Shown: positions 1 to 11,131 of the stretch, one piece after another
How the letters are laid out: each line of letters opens with the position of its first letter
How positions within the stretch are numbered: the stretch's first letter is position 1
DNA from: Tamarix chinensis
Lineage: Eukaryota; Streptophyta; Magnoliopsida; Caryophyllales; Tamaricaceae
Reading direction: 5' to 3'
NCBI GenBank assembly: GCA_030549775.1
Contig: CM060174.1
Span: 68,531,566-68,595,565, forward strand
Length of the DNA stretch: 64,000 nucleotides
The notes under the pieces: model-generated
The model's input: the letters and a program-made list of their open reading frames with translations, nothing else
Database searches by the model: none
What the model was told of the DNA's origin: nothing
Made by a program: the position numbers and the translations under genes

Positions 1-2260
1 ATTAAAAATCTAGGAATAACCAAATGGGGTATTTCCAAGTGATAATCCTAAACATAATTAAATTCCATTATTAGGCTAATTGGATGTCTCTAAGTGATAA
101 CACCAAACATAATTAAAATATAATGTTAACCAAATTGGGCGTTTATAAGTGATATTACCAAACACATCACAAGATATAAAAGCTACTAATTAGGTGTTTA
201 GAGAAGAAACTAAACTTAACCAAATCTAAGTCTCAAATACCATCATTATGATTCTTATTAAATTCAAGGTAATCATAATTGAAATCACAATTCAAATGTT
301 GTAATTACATGGAGGTATTAACATAAAAGCCCAAGAGAATAACAATAATTTATAAGTAAACTAGGTATCATTCAGCCAGACCAGTCATTTGGTCTAGTTG
401 TACTAGAACTGAAACAAAACAACATTAGAGGACTAATCGAATTATTGGTCTTATTGATCGACTATTTATAGGAACCAATCAATAGGTTTGGTCGAACTAG
501 TCAATGGGTCTAAGGAGAGACTAAAATATTCCAAATTTTTATATAATGGTCGAATGAAAAATTATTCCAATTTTTGGCCTTTGATTTTTATATAATGTTA
601 TAATTTGGTTTGGGATAAAATTTGATTTAAAATCAGGTTAAAAATAGAATTTATTGAGTTTTTGTAGGTAAAGCCATTGATTGATTCCTAGACCAAACCA
701 ATTGACTAGTTGGGAAAAATAGATAGACGGTGGTAGAATAATTAAATAGTAAACCCAAACCCATTGATTGGTTTGTCGAACATGTCATATTTTTTAGTTT
801 GATTTTTCTAATAAATCCCTTACACCTAAATATAACCTCATTAATGCATGCTAATTTGTCTATTAGAGGTTCCTAACTATTTTAATAATGCATTTAACTC
901 GAAATATTACATCAAATTGATCAAGAGGTCAATTGGGACAATTGAAGGGGAGAGATAACCTCATCATTTTCTTCTTTATTCTCTCTCCTCTATAAAATTA
1001 TGAGATTAAATGCTTTGATTTTAGGTACACTAGAAGATTCCTTCCATGTTGACTTTCTAATACTCCATTCATGAATGTAAATTCTGATCTTATTCACTTG
1101 AATTCTCCAAAGATTCCATTTGATATCAAGAGAAGATGTCAGCAAATCCTAGATAAATTCATCTATTCTAATTGACTTCAAATTGTCGATGGTAGGATTT
1201 TGAGTTGATTCCCAAACCCTTAGTATTTTTTCTTCAGTTGGTTAGCTATAAGTAGCCCCATTCATCCCTTTTATGCACCCTTCATTCAGATACCAAAAAT
1301 TTCTAAGTCTTATATTCTGTCCTTTCTTTCTATGCTTTGAGTATTAGTAGTCAAGATTGTTACACTCTTCTGAAAATGCCTCTAGCTCTCTTTTGTTTCA
1401 ATTGTTAATTAAGGTAGATTTAGATTCTAGGAATATTGTTGAGTAGTTCCATTGAGATCTTTTCCTTATTTTGGACTCAAGTTGGTATGTCCTTATTCTT
1501 TTCTATTTTAAGTTTGAGATTTGATAAGATTTTGGTATAATATTTGAGTTTAAGATTTTGGTTTAAGGTTTTTAAAAATAATATTGTTTTGTAGTTGGAA
1601 TTTCTATTTTAAGGGGATTTTGCTTGCATTATATAAGCAATTTTTATTTTTTAAGAGGTTTGGTGGTGAGATAACATGATTTGAGTGAAAAGTATGAAAG
1701 TGGGTAAAAATAAGCTATGACGATTCCATGTTGAGATATTCATGTTTATTTGGTTTGAAATATGTTAAACTATGTTGATGCATGTTTTAAAGTAGTTAAG
1801 GTTTATTTATATATAAGAAGCTACAAGAAATTTATGATTTGGTGTTGTTTTAGGGCTAACTAATCGACTGATTAGGTTAAACCAATGGACTAGTTTTTAG
1901 AATAGTTGACTGGTTGACCCAACCCATCAACTAGTAATCCTATAGAGATCTTGGTCTTACTCTTTACTTAAACCCATCATCTAATTCGACAAAATCGATT
2001 GAATGGTCTATGAACAGTCAACTAGTTTTTCTAAACTAATCGACTGGTTTGAAGGAAGCATGGTCTGGTTATATCAAATTGATTGATTGGTTGGTGCATC
2101 CCATCAACTAGTAGGGCTAAATCAATTGACTAGTTCGATTGGTTTACATGTTTTGTTCCTTTTTAGTTCATTCATGCTTTGAGGTTAAGTTTTTGACTAT
2201 ACCATAATTATTAATGGGATAAAATATAAATTTTATCATGGTATAATGGCCTAATGAAAG
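1..2260 (-). mobile_element. Edge-truncated long-terminal-repeat remnant, LTR-C family
   Basis: Bases 1-360 can be aligned by eye, in the same orientation, with 13,100-13,370 inside the solo LTR-C: both carry the phrases 'aattgggtgttta' and 'aagtctcaaat' followed by a stretch on 'catgga(g/a)gtat'. The short palindromic CGACTGGTT-type motifs occur at 380-790 and 1,850-2,150, roughly the spacing seen in LTR-C (13,370-13,860 and 15,085-15,190). The middle (800-1,850) could not be matched by eye and may be something else, as it carries a TATA-like 'ctataagtag' near 1,248 on the plus strand. The inner end, near a 'ggtataatgg' at about 2,250, is a guess. The left part is cut by the window edge. No gene is seen here or in 2,261-2,499. 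Confidence 0.42.
1850..2150. repeat. Cluster of short palindromic CGACTGGTT motifs
   Basis: About eight degenerate copies of a 16-bp palindrome-like word (AACCAGTCGACTGGTT and one- or two-base variants) occur in 300 bp in both orientations, for example 'ctaatcgactggtttg' at 2,036-2,051. Similar clusters occur at 380-790, 13,370-13,860, 15,085-15,190 and 37,900-38,075. All lie in or next to LTR-C sequence, so they look like a family-specific component. Function is unknown. Confidence 0.55.
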
Positions 2261-2499
2261 GATTAAAATGGATCATAAATTATGTTACACTCTAAAATTA
2301 ATGAAATTCATCTTAGGTTGAATTAAATAATATGGTAGATGTGAATAAATTAGCTATGGATAAATGGAAATCCCACATGGTTGGAAAAAGGAAATAAAAG
2401 GATTAATATTGATTAACATGAGAAGTTAAGTTTCTTGATTTTGTATGGGCCTTATATGATCAACCATCCTTATGAATAAAAATACTAATCAATTAGTTT

Positions 2500-2811
2500 C
2501 ATAATGAATCAAGCTTCAACCACAAGACATCTGCCATTGATGCCTTTGCCACCTTTTGTAATACTTGATTGACAGTCTATTTGTATAGTAGGTTCGATAT
2601 TCAAATATACCTCTTCAAATCTCTCACCTGTCATTGGTTCTAGCTTTTTTGAATGACTCGATAAAATTTTTTCCAAACCATTTTGAATTAGAATTTCTCA
2701 TACCTTTAATATCTATAACCCAAAATTGATAAACTAATTGAACTTATCAATATCTAATCTTGTACCCATTTTAATTACTAGCTCTCTTCAATAACCATAG
2801 CTCTGATACCA
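2500..2811 (-). pseudogene. Ty1/copia B gag 5' end with primer-binding site (minus strand)
   Basis: Read on the minus strand, a primer-binding site TTGGTATCAGAGC (initiator-Met tRNA type) lies at about 2,799-2,812. It is followed by a decayed gag start that contains an 'ILxKxNxxxFxxW'-like beginning and a block resembling the copia gag helix (…TIQLCLADEV…ALWLKL). The same block occurs in the larger copia B at 6,930-7,017 and 11,494-11,700, so the two are copies of one family. Stops and frameshifts are frequent. The rest of the element, which would run toward lower coordinates, is missing after about 2,500. This is a fragment, not a functional gene. Confidence 0.65.
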
Positions 2812-2814
2812 AAT

Positions 2815-3380
2815 TCTTGTGGAATAATGTGGATTGAATGGATCCAAAACTAAATCTAAAATTAACAAGATAATTAAACAATAGATAATTCAATCATAAG
2901 ATGGAACAATTAGGGGGAATAGTGATATTTATTCATGTAATTGAATAATTAGAGGATGATTAAAAACTTAATGAACCAATTAAGAAAATCAATAATTGTC
3001 TAGTAATGAATAATTATATGGAAAAGAAGAAGAAGCTCACACAACTTAATGACTAGGATTATATATATATATATATATTTATTTATATTTATATTTATAT
3101 TAGATAAAATCCAATTGGGAAAAACAACGTGTTTCATAAAGTCATTAAAAAACATAGTTTATTTTAGGAAATACGAGACCCTTGTATTTAATTTCCTTAA
3201 TTTGAACCATTTTCTTGAAACTTACATCAAAACATTTTATGAAAAAACATGGCATGTGTTAGTAAGCTTAAGGACCCTATGTTTATCACATAATTCATAG
3301 TTGGCCATCATACTTCTCTAACACCTACACAAACCAAAAGAATGCTATATTGTGCAACAAATACCCTATCAAGGCTCGCA
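2815..3380 (-). mobile_element. 5' LTR of copia B (minus strand)
   Basis: On the minus strand this runs from TGCGAGCCTTGATAGGG (3,380) to 'ccacattattccacaag', directly before the primer-binding site. The start matches the 3' LTR of the large copia B at 19,326 (TGAGCTTTGAATGG, then a shared 'tatttgatgcacattata'-like stretch and 'gtttgtgtagg'). The end matches 'caatccacactattttgcaaca' at 19,811-19,831. It is about 566 bp, similar to that family's 506 bp. It sits in the integrase region of copia A, so it inserted later. An AT microsatellite at 3,058-3,080 lies inside. Confidence 0.7.
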
Positions 3381-5560
3381 ATGCTAAACTATAAATTGAG
3401 ACTTAGAAGAAGTTAGAACTTACTTGGATAGACAATAGAGGTAAATAAATTGGTCCATTTGACAAATATAGTAAGGCTCATGGAATCCGACATGTAGAGA
3501 TCATTCCTAAAACTCCTCAATATAATATGGTGGTGGAATGGTTAAGCCACATATTTATGGAGAGATTAAGGCTTCTTCTCTTATATGGAGAGCTTCTAAG
3601 ATCATTCTAGGTAGAATATCTATAAAAATGTCATCTTATCATCTATGTTGAATTCTCTTAATGGTGATGTGGCTAATGGAGTTTTGCTTGATAGGGATGT
3701 AAGCTACAACAACCTAAGGTTGTTAGAAAATTTTTAACATGTTGAAGGATGATAGGATAAAGCTAGATGATAAATCTCACTAGTGCATGTTCATTGGATA
3801 TGGTTAAAAGAAATTGGACTACAAGCTATATGACACAGTAGCCAGGAAGCTCATTAAATGTACCGATGTTCTATTCCTTAAGGACCAAAACATCAAAGAA
3901 TTCAATGAAGATGGGAGGTACAAGGCCTATATTCATTGAAGATGATTCCAAAATAAAATGTTTTATGAGAAAGGATAATCCAAGAGGGGTGATCAAGGCA
4001 CATAGCGAAGAGTCTAAAACCTAGAATCCCCATAATAAGTGCAAATATTCACTTGGAGAATGACAATAACAAATAAATACCCTCAAATGGTGGAGAGCCT
4101 CTATACTATGATGAGGCCATCAGCAATGCTCATAAGGAGAAGTGGTTTATTGCAATAAAGGAAGAGATGAGATCCCTTTAAGAGAAAAACACTTATAGGC
4201 TTGTGTAGAAGAAGAGGGGGAGAAAGGTCTTGATAAATAAGTGGGTCTTCAAGGGGTTTGGTTATAATGACATTGTTTATCTAGTGGTAAAAATGACATT
4301 CATTTATGTGATTTTAAGACCGTTTGATACTCTAAGCTTAAAGGTGGAGCAACATGATGTTAAGACATATTTTCTACATAGTGGCCTCAAGGAGGATGTA
4401 TAAGCGGAATAATTGAAGGGGTTTGACGTTAAGGGAAAATAGGATATGGTGTGCAAGCTAGTAAAAAGATTATATGGAATGAAGGTAGTGGTACATGAAA
4501 TTCGAGTAATTTTTAAATGGATAAGGGTAGAAGAAGACATCAAAAAGACACTACATGTTCATGCAATGGTTTGGGCCTGAAAATTTCATCCTTTTATTCT
4601 TATATGTGGATAAAATAATAATAGTGGGCTAGAATTGGCAATAGATTTCAAAGAAGAAGAAGATTTTGCTAAGACAATCAAAGTAAAAGACTTTGCTTGT
4701 GCCAAGTAGATCCTAGGTATACACATATTGTATGATTGAGACAGGGTAAACTATGGTTATCTAAAGATGAATACATAGAGAAGATACTTAAGAGAATCAA
4801 TATAGACCATGCAACACCTTTCTATTGTACCCTTACTCCTCACTTCTAATAGAGCATTGCATCATTCCTAATGGATGAGAATGGAAGGAATAAAATGAGC
4901 TAGATTCCATATATATCTATTATTGGAAGTATGATTTATGTAATAATGTGTTCAAGATTAGACATTACATTTTCCATTGGTGTGTTCATTTGGTTCATAT
5001 CCAATCCTATAAAAGATCATTATGAGGTAATGAAGTAGATATTAAGGTATATGATGGATTTCAAGAATGATACTTTATTTTATAAGGGATGCACAGGTTT
5101 TGGTGAGCTAGACTCACTTAGATATGGTAAGAGATGTAGATACAAGATTATCAACATCAAGATTCGTATTTAAATTTTGTAAGGGAGTTGTCTCATGGCA
5201 ATCTTGACTCTAGAAGTGTGTAACTTTGTCTAAAACTAAGGTAGAGGATATATCAATCTCTGCACGATGTAAGGAGATATCGTGGATGAAGTGATTATTT
5301 GCGGAGATCACCATAATGTAGGATAAGTTTGTGGTATTCAAGGATTTATAGAGTGCCATCCATATCACCAAGAATGACAACTTCTATTCAAGATCTAAGC
5401 ATATCCATATTAGGTATCACTACATAAGAGATGTGTTTGAGGATAGTTAACTCTATTTAGATAAAGTCCATATGAATAATAATAGGCTAGATATGCTTAC
5501 AAAACCCTTACCTAAAAGTAAGTATAACTAATATTGCACCACAACTGGATTAATCAACGT
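3381..5560 (+). pseudogene. Ty1/copia A pol relic: integrase C-terminal half, reverse transcriptase, RNase H
   Basis: Conceptual translation, switching frames around many stops, gives the copia order. The integrase catalytic-core end (…HGIRHVEIIPKTPQYN…, then VVEWL) falls at about 3,490-3,545. The reverse transcriptase lies in about 4,130-4,720, with an SYMWIK-like relic of the YVDD region near 4,600. The later RT/RNase H stretch has 'LSKDEYIEKILKRINI' (4,760-4,800), 'SRLDITFSIGVF' (about 4,950) and the end 'LTKPLPKSKYN' (about 5,495-5,530). The N-terminal half is missing because copia B abuts at 3,380. Old and non-functional. Integrase would insert cDNA and RT would copy the RNA in a live member. 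Confidence 0.8.
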
Positions 5561-5599
5561 TTATAGTTGATCTCAATAAAGAAGAAAGAAATTCTTCCC

Positions 5600-6178
5600 A
5601 TATCACATAAGGTTAATAATTATTAATATTGCTCACTGAGAGGACCTGGGTGTTAGCTAAGGCTACTAACCAAAGGTACTAAGCCAATGGAAAAATAATG
5701 GGATTAGTTGGTAATGATAACCTAGTAGCCAAGGCCAAAGAAAAAGATGTAAGTAAAGAATGAATGTTAAATAGTGGTTATAAAATCCCTTAATATAAGG
5801 ATTTTTGTGCCTCTAGGTATAAAATTCTATAAGTTTACAGGGGTTAAATTTTAGATTTAATCATTAAGTATAACTTGTATTGTTTCCTAACTAAGACTGA
5901 TGTTAGATGAAAAGATGTTTAAGTCATACAATAAATGAAGGTTAAGTATTTTTGCTGTGGATGAAAGGGAATATAAAAGAGCCTATACTAACCCTTTGTA
6001 AATGGTTCAAGCACTTAGGTTTCTCAAAATATTCATTCCAATTAAAATTATCCAATTCTTTCCTCCCATAAATTCTCATTTTCTCTATGTATGCAATCTT
6101 TCTTTATACTTCCTCATAATTGTGTAGTTGGCCTAGGGGATTATTCTATACTTAGCCAAAGGAGATTTTATTCACAAT
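5600..6178 (+). mobile_element. 3' LTR of copia A
   Basis: It follows the RNase H end of copia A. Its terminal part ('caattctttcctcccataaattctcattttctctatg' through 'gattattctatacttagcca') matches, in reverse complement, 21,640-21,800, which marks both as copies of one LTR. The first part shares 'gttagctaaggctactaaccaaagg'-type wording with the reverse complement of 22,200-22,310. Exact ends are uncertain: no clean TG...CA boundary was found. Confidence 0.6.
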
Positions 6179-6239
6179 AGAGTATATATAGAGGGTTAGG
6201 GTTAAAAAAATCTAGATATATATCCTTCTTCATTGACTA

Positions 6240-6900
6240 CATGAGACATATAAACCAATAGTGTTCATCCTCTTAAAGATTAGGATTTTAGGAAATAAAG
6301 TAACGGTGATCTCAAAAGCATAAGGATGAAATTTAATTTTCATGGAGAGGGATTTATATTCTATGAAGTGGAGCATAGTCTTATAATGAAGTGTATGAAG
6401 CACTCCCACATACTCTATCTTTGACGCTACTGACCATCTATGAAGCACAAGGATATCAACATGTTCTATGGCATGATGAAATTGATTTAGATTTTATGAA
6501 GTCGAGCACATGATTGTATTTTATTTAGGTTTTGTATTACTTTTCTGGTGGATGATATATATATATATATATATATAAAAGGCATGATGTTATAATAAGT
6601 TATTTGAATGACATCTTACACTTTCCTATAAATAGATTTGGCTCCATGTTGTATGCAAACTACATAACTCGATGTGTGTTATTTGATCTAGGATTTTCTA
6701 GCTTTCTTAAAATCAGCGCAACTTATATTTGTCTAAGTAATTGATTGATTTATTTAATCATCCTATAATTATAAAATAAAACAAGAAAATTCTCTATTTT
6801 TCCCTCAATTATTTTATTTCGAGATTGAATCCTCAATTCATCATAATATTATTAATTCTGATTTGATGTGGATCCTTGTAATCCATGTTATTCTCCAATA
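6240..6900 (+). mobile_element. 5' LTR of copia B (approximate ends)
   Basis: The 3' part matches the 3' LTR: 'ccctcaattatttt…attaattctgatttgatgtggatcc' corresponds to 19,765-19,805, and 'gaagcacaaggatatcaacatg' (about 6,442) to 'caagcataaggatattaacatg' (about 19,498). A TATA-rich AT microsatellite at 6,550-6,576 lies inside. The start was not fixed; the LTR may begin anywhere between about 6,240 and 6,395. Right after it, 'tggcattagag' at 6,903-6,913 is a degenerate primer-binding site. Confidence 0.55.
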
Positions 6901-6929
6901 ATTTGGCATTAGAGATGTGTTGTTGAAGA

Positions 6930-7017
6930 GATTTGGTAATCAAGATGGGTATAAGATTTAATATTGAGAAGTTTAATTAATTTGTTAATTTTGGATTATG
7001 GAAATTGAAGATGCAGG
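6930..7017 (+). pseudogene. Copia B gag, N-terminal piece
   Basis: A short stretch starting near an ATG in 'caagatgggtataag' translates, with one stop, to a copia-type beginning (xRFNIEKFN…NFGLWKLKMQ), the usual 'YDIEKFDG…FSLWKxKMxA' start of gag. It is interrupted exactly after 'gcagg' by the solo LTR-D. The frame resumes at 11,489-11,494. Confidence 0.65.
7013..7017. repeat. Target-site duplication (GCAGG) of solo LTR-D, left copy
   Basis: GCAGG precedes the LTR start TGAAATGCCCC, and GCAGC (11,489-11,493) follows the LTR end GGTGTTACA. Four of five bases match, as expected for an old 5-bp retrotransposon duplication. It confirms a solo LTR rather than half of a longer element. Confidence 0.65.
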
Positions 7018-7449
7018 TGAAATGCCCCGAAAATTTCTAATTCTAAATATTACATTTAAATGAGGTTTTATCATAAAGATTAATCAAATAAATTATTTGA
7101 AGTAAAATAAAATAAAATTAATTAGGGCAGATCAAGACTAAATTTATAAGTATTTTAATTAGGAGGAATTTGGGGTATTTTAGCTAATCAAGGATTTTAA
7201 TTTGGGAATTAATTAAATAAATTATTTTATTTAAAATAAGAATGAGAAAATAGTTTTAATTTAATAATAATTTTATAAATAATTTAATTGGAGGAATTTG
7301 GGTGTTTTGCTAATTAAAATGGAATTTATGGAAAATCTTTTAAAAATCCTAATTTAGCCTAAAAAAGGGATTTAAATATTATTTTATTTAAATATTATTA
7401 TTTTAAATATCCTAAATATTCAGATTAATTTAAATGGCCCTAATCTAAT

Positions 7450-7545
7450 TATTTTTCTCCTTTCCTTTTTCCTTTTTTCTTTTTCTTTCTTCCTTTTTCC
7501 TTTCCTTTTTCTTTCTTTTTCTTCTTTTTCTTTTTCCTCTTCTTT
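7450..7545 (+). repeat. Polypyrimidine tract in LTR-D
   Basis: About 95 bases are almost pure C/T on the plus strand. The reverse-oriented copy shows the matching polypurine tract at 46,310-46,400. It lies upstream of the TATA box, so it would be in U3. Confidence 0.85.
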
Positions 7546-8049
7546 TTGTCGACTGGGCCAGCCGCGGCCCAGTTCTTCTTCTACTTTCTCCTCTTTCCTT
7601 CGGCGCAGCCCTGCCCACGCGGCTGACTTCCCCGTCCCTTTCCCCAACTCCATGTTTTATGTTGTTTTTCTCCTAGACGCGTCGTTCCATTTAATGCACC
7701 CTCGACCGCGCGCGAACCGGCTCGGTTCTTCCCCTTTTCTTTTCTTTTCCCGGCCGATCGGTCCCCCTCCTCTTCTTCTTCCTTCTTCCTCCTTTCTCCT
7801 CCGTCGATGGCTTCTCCTGCTACAGTGAATAATACCGGCCGTTTCTTGCCTCATTGCCTTCCTCTTAACTCGAGGAATAAATTGGCATAATTTTTGTGCA
7901 TTAAATCTCGCCCGTTTCCTCTCCCCAGCCCTGCGAAAATTTGAAGCAAACCAAATGTCGACCGATCAATTACCGCCACCGGCCACCCAAATTCTTGCAT
8001 TTAAAACTTCCATGTCAACCTCCAGCTCCTCATTATCCATTCCAACATC

Positions 8050-8057
8050 TATAAATA
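8050..8057 (+). promoter_or_regulatory. TATA box of solo LTR-D
   Basis: CTATAAATAG lies in a GC-rich setting, with a transcription start expected about 30 bp downstream. The opposite-strand copy has TATATATAT at an equivalent position (45,785-45,793). It marks the U3/R border and implies that about 3.4 kb of the LTR would be transcribed leader. Confidence 0.55.
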
Positions 8058-9034
8058 GCCTAGTTGTAGGAGTTTTGAAGATTTTTCTTCCCCGAAACCC
8101 TCGGCCCGAGCTGCCGCCACCCCAACTTCAGACGCCTCTTCCGCCGCCTTCAGCCAACCTCAGCGCCACCGAAACATTTCATTCTATTCCCGGAAATTTA
8201 CTCTAATTAACTAAACTATTTTCATCTCTCGATTCTTCTTGTACGAGCCTAAATAATCATGCAAAGTTAGATGCTCGTTTCGCCAGAATTTTGACCCCGA
8301 AGCCTTAAACCGCCTTCCACCGCCGTGAGCCGCCACCTTTGGTTGCACCACCACCATCATTTTGTCCCTCTCCTCTTGGGCAACAATAAACACCTCTTAT
8401 ATCACCTCAATTCTCCCTATATTTTTCCCAACATCCATCTTTGTCTATGTTATTCTATTTTTCCGGCCACCGCCGCCGCCGCCGTGAACCACCGCCGGTG
8501 CCGCCTATCCCCACCAGCTTAAGGTTGAACCCTAGATCCTCTCAACCATTTTCCATATTATTATAAGCCTTTATTTAATTTATTTCAATTATTTGCATAT
8601 AAATACCATTATTATTATTCTTAATATTTATATTCTTAATATGTTTTATTATTATTTGATATAAAATTTATGCTGAATTGTACTTGCAGGGTGGAGAGTG
8701 ATAATAAAATAATTTTATTGTTAGTTTCAAATTTTAAGTTGTTAATTGAATTATTATAGGATTATTATCATTCTTCTTCTTCTTATTATTATTAATATTA
8801 TAATTATTAGAATAATTATTATTAATGTTTTATTATTTATTCTAGAAAATCTTAGGCCCTATTTTTGTATTAACATTCACACTTATTTATTTTAGTATTA
8901 TTGTTTCTATTGTTCTTATAACTATTGATAATAATATTATCATTATCTTTATTATTTTAATATTATTATATATGTTATTAATTTTATTATTAATATTAAA
9001 TAAATGGTAAGTCATTAGTTATTTGAAAACTTAT

Positions 9035-9052
9035 ATGTTATTGTTATTGTTA

Positions 9053-9093
<41 letters not shown>

Positions 9094-9103
9094 GTTATTA
9101 TTA
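9035..9103. repeat. (TTA)n/(TTG)n microsatellite
   Basis: Runs of ATT/TTA triplets with a few TTG units lie inside the LTR-D repeat, within a longer AT-triplet-rich zone (8,560-9,180). Confidence 0.9.
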
Positions 9104-9336
9104 TTTATATTCTCATTGATAGTAGTTTTATTAATTTTGATATTATTATATTAGTATCATTATTATTATTAGGGTAAAGTCTTTAACCCTATAATAACAA
9201 GGGTTATAATATCTCTATTATTTTTATGTCTTTAGTAAAGTTAGAATTTTGTTAAGGTTATTTAATTAGTATGTTATTATTTGGTCAAAGCCCTAAGGAG
9301 GCGTAGGAACGTGCTCCAAGACCGGTGTCATTTTAG

Positions 9337-11131
9337 GTAAGGGGTGCTAAGGCCTTTTATGTGCTAATGTGCATTGTGTGCCTTGTATGATATGCCTTCT
9401 ATGTTTATGATTATTAATTATGCCGTATATGATATGACGTGGAGTTGAAGTATGTTTTGCATGGCATGTGTATTATTTATGTATGATGATATATGTTGTG
9501 ACCCTATAAGACATGCATGTGAGGATGTTGATATGATTTTATGTGGGAGAAAGGATGAAAAAGGAGGATGGGGAAAGAATTTGACTAAGGGAAGTGAGTT
9601 GACCTAATTTTATGAATTTATAAGGAATAATCTAATGCATGGTTTTATTTGGAAGAATGTAATTTATGATGTTATATGGGAGAATCGAATTATTGTTTGT
9701 TTGGGAGAATCTAGTTTATGATTTTAAATTGGGAGAATCTAATTTATGATTCGTATGGTGAAATCCAATTTATGGTTTTATATGGGGAAGTTTAATTTAT
9801 GGTTTGGTATGATTTTATGTGAGAGAATTTAATCTATGGTTTGTATGGAAGAAGTTAATTTATGGTTTTGATTGGGAGAATCTAATTTATGGTTTTGCGT
9901 GGAAGGATCTAATGTAAGGTTTTATATGGATGAATCTCTTATTTGATATGGTTCAAATCTAGGGTTTGGTATGGATGAATCTTTGGGTTTTATATGGTTT
10001 GAATCTAGGGTTTGGTATGAATGAATCTTTGGGTTATGTGGATTGAATTTAGGGTTTTGTATGATGAGATTTTAGGTTTTGAATAATGGTTAATGGTTGT
10101 GGTATTAGGGTTTGCATGGAAGTTAATAATTGCATGGGATGTGTAAAGTTTGTATGAGAGTGAAGTTTACGTATGGAACGCTGATTTGGGATTTGACGAA
10201 ATTAATGTAAGTGTTGTTTGGGTGATTGAACATTTGAAAGGAAAATAGTGCGTGGAGCATTATATGGGTACGTAGGAAACTGAGCTAGGGTTCATGTGGA
10301 TAATTAGGGTTTGGTGCAACTGCTTAGGGTTTTTGCGGTATCAGGTGTTTTTGGTGAATAAAGTGGAATCATGAGGATGGAATTTATGAGTTACAATGTG
10401 TGAAGTGTTAAAGGAGTGATTTATGCATGTCCATGGTGAAAGCCTTTAAATATACCTAAGAAACTAATCATTTAAAGTGGAAGATTATTGAGCCGGGTCC
10501 AAACCGATCCACCGGTCAGAAATAGTGGTTAGGACATGATATCCTATGTGTAACCGATCCACCAGTAATAATAGTGGTCAGGCTTTGTACCTATGTGTTT
10601 CCGGCCCACCGGTAATAATAGTGGGGCGACTCAAGCTCAATAAAAACAAACCAGAGTTTTCTAAGACATTTAAAAGATACTAATTACTTAAAGTGGAACA
10701 CCATGTGAGCAGGAACCAAACCGATCCACCGGACAGGAATAGTGGTGTGGACTTTGTCCCATAAGTGACCGGCCCACCAACGAATAATAGTGGTGTGGAC
10801 TTTGTCCCGCAAGTGACTGGCCCACCGGAAATAATAGTGGGGTGTTCCTGTACTTACATGGATTGATAAAAGGCATGGTGTGAATTGGATTCTACTAAGA
10901 GATTAATTAAACAGTTAATCCGGATTATTCATGGGCCTTTGTACGTTTACCTGAATTGTTCAAATACCTTATGTTGTTATGTTGGATTGCCCTGTTATTA
11001 TCTGCATGGATTATGTGCTTATGTGTGGGCCTTAGTGCTCGGTTACCTTACTCAGTACGTAGCGTACTAATCACCCCTTTTATGGGTGCTGCTCATTCCC
11101 ACGAGTAGTATGCCCTTCTAAATTTGTGCAG
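9337..11131 (+). other. Putative intron in the LTR-D leader
   Basis: The donor 'TTTTAG|GTAAGG' (GT at 9,337) and acceptor 'TTTGTGCAG|GTGG' (AG at 11,130-11,131) are well-formed plant splice sites. A TACTAAT branch-like motif at 11,065-11,071 lies about 60 bases upstream of the acceptor. The same trio occurs in the reverse copy (42,389-44,416) and, more degenerate, in the other LTR families of this window. Splicing would remove the tandem array and join the leader to the primer-binding side. This is inferred from sequence only. Confidence 0.45.
10491..10840 (+). repeat. Tandem array of about 50-bp units with ACCGGT…ATAATAGTGG
   Basis: Five to six degenerate units read 'ccgatccaccggt…aataatagtgg…ggcatgatgtcctatgtg'. 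Matching arrays lie at 36,689-37,033 and 42,665-43,010 (reverse), and related ones in the 47,395-59,072 element. The half 'ccaccgg' is partly self-complementary. Confidence 0.8.

Noticed and set aside
3049..3300. 83-codon plus-strand frame starting in an AT microsatellite
   Set aside because: Antisense of the minus-strand copia B LTR; low complexity.
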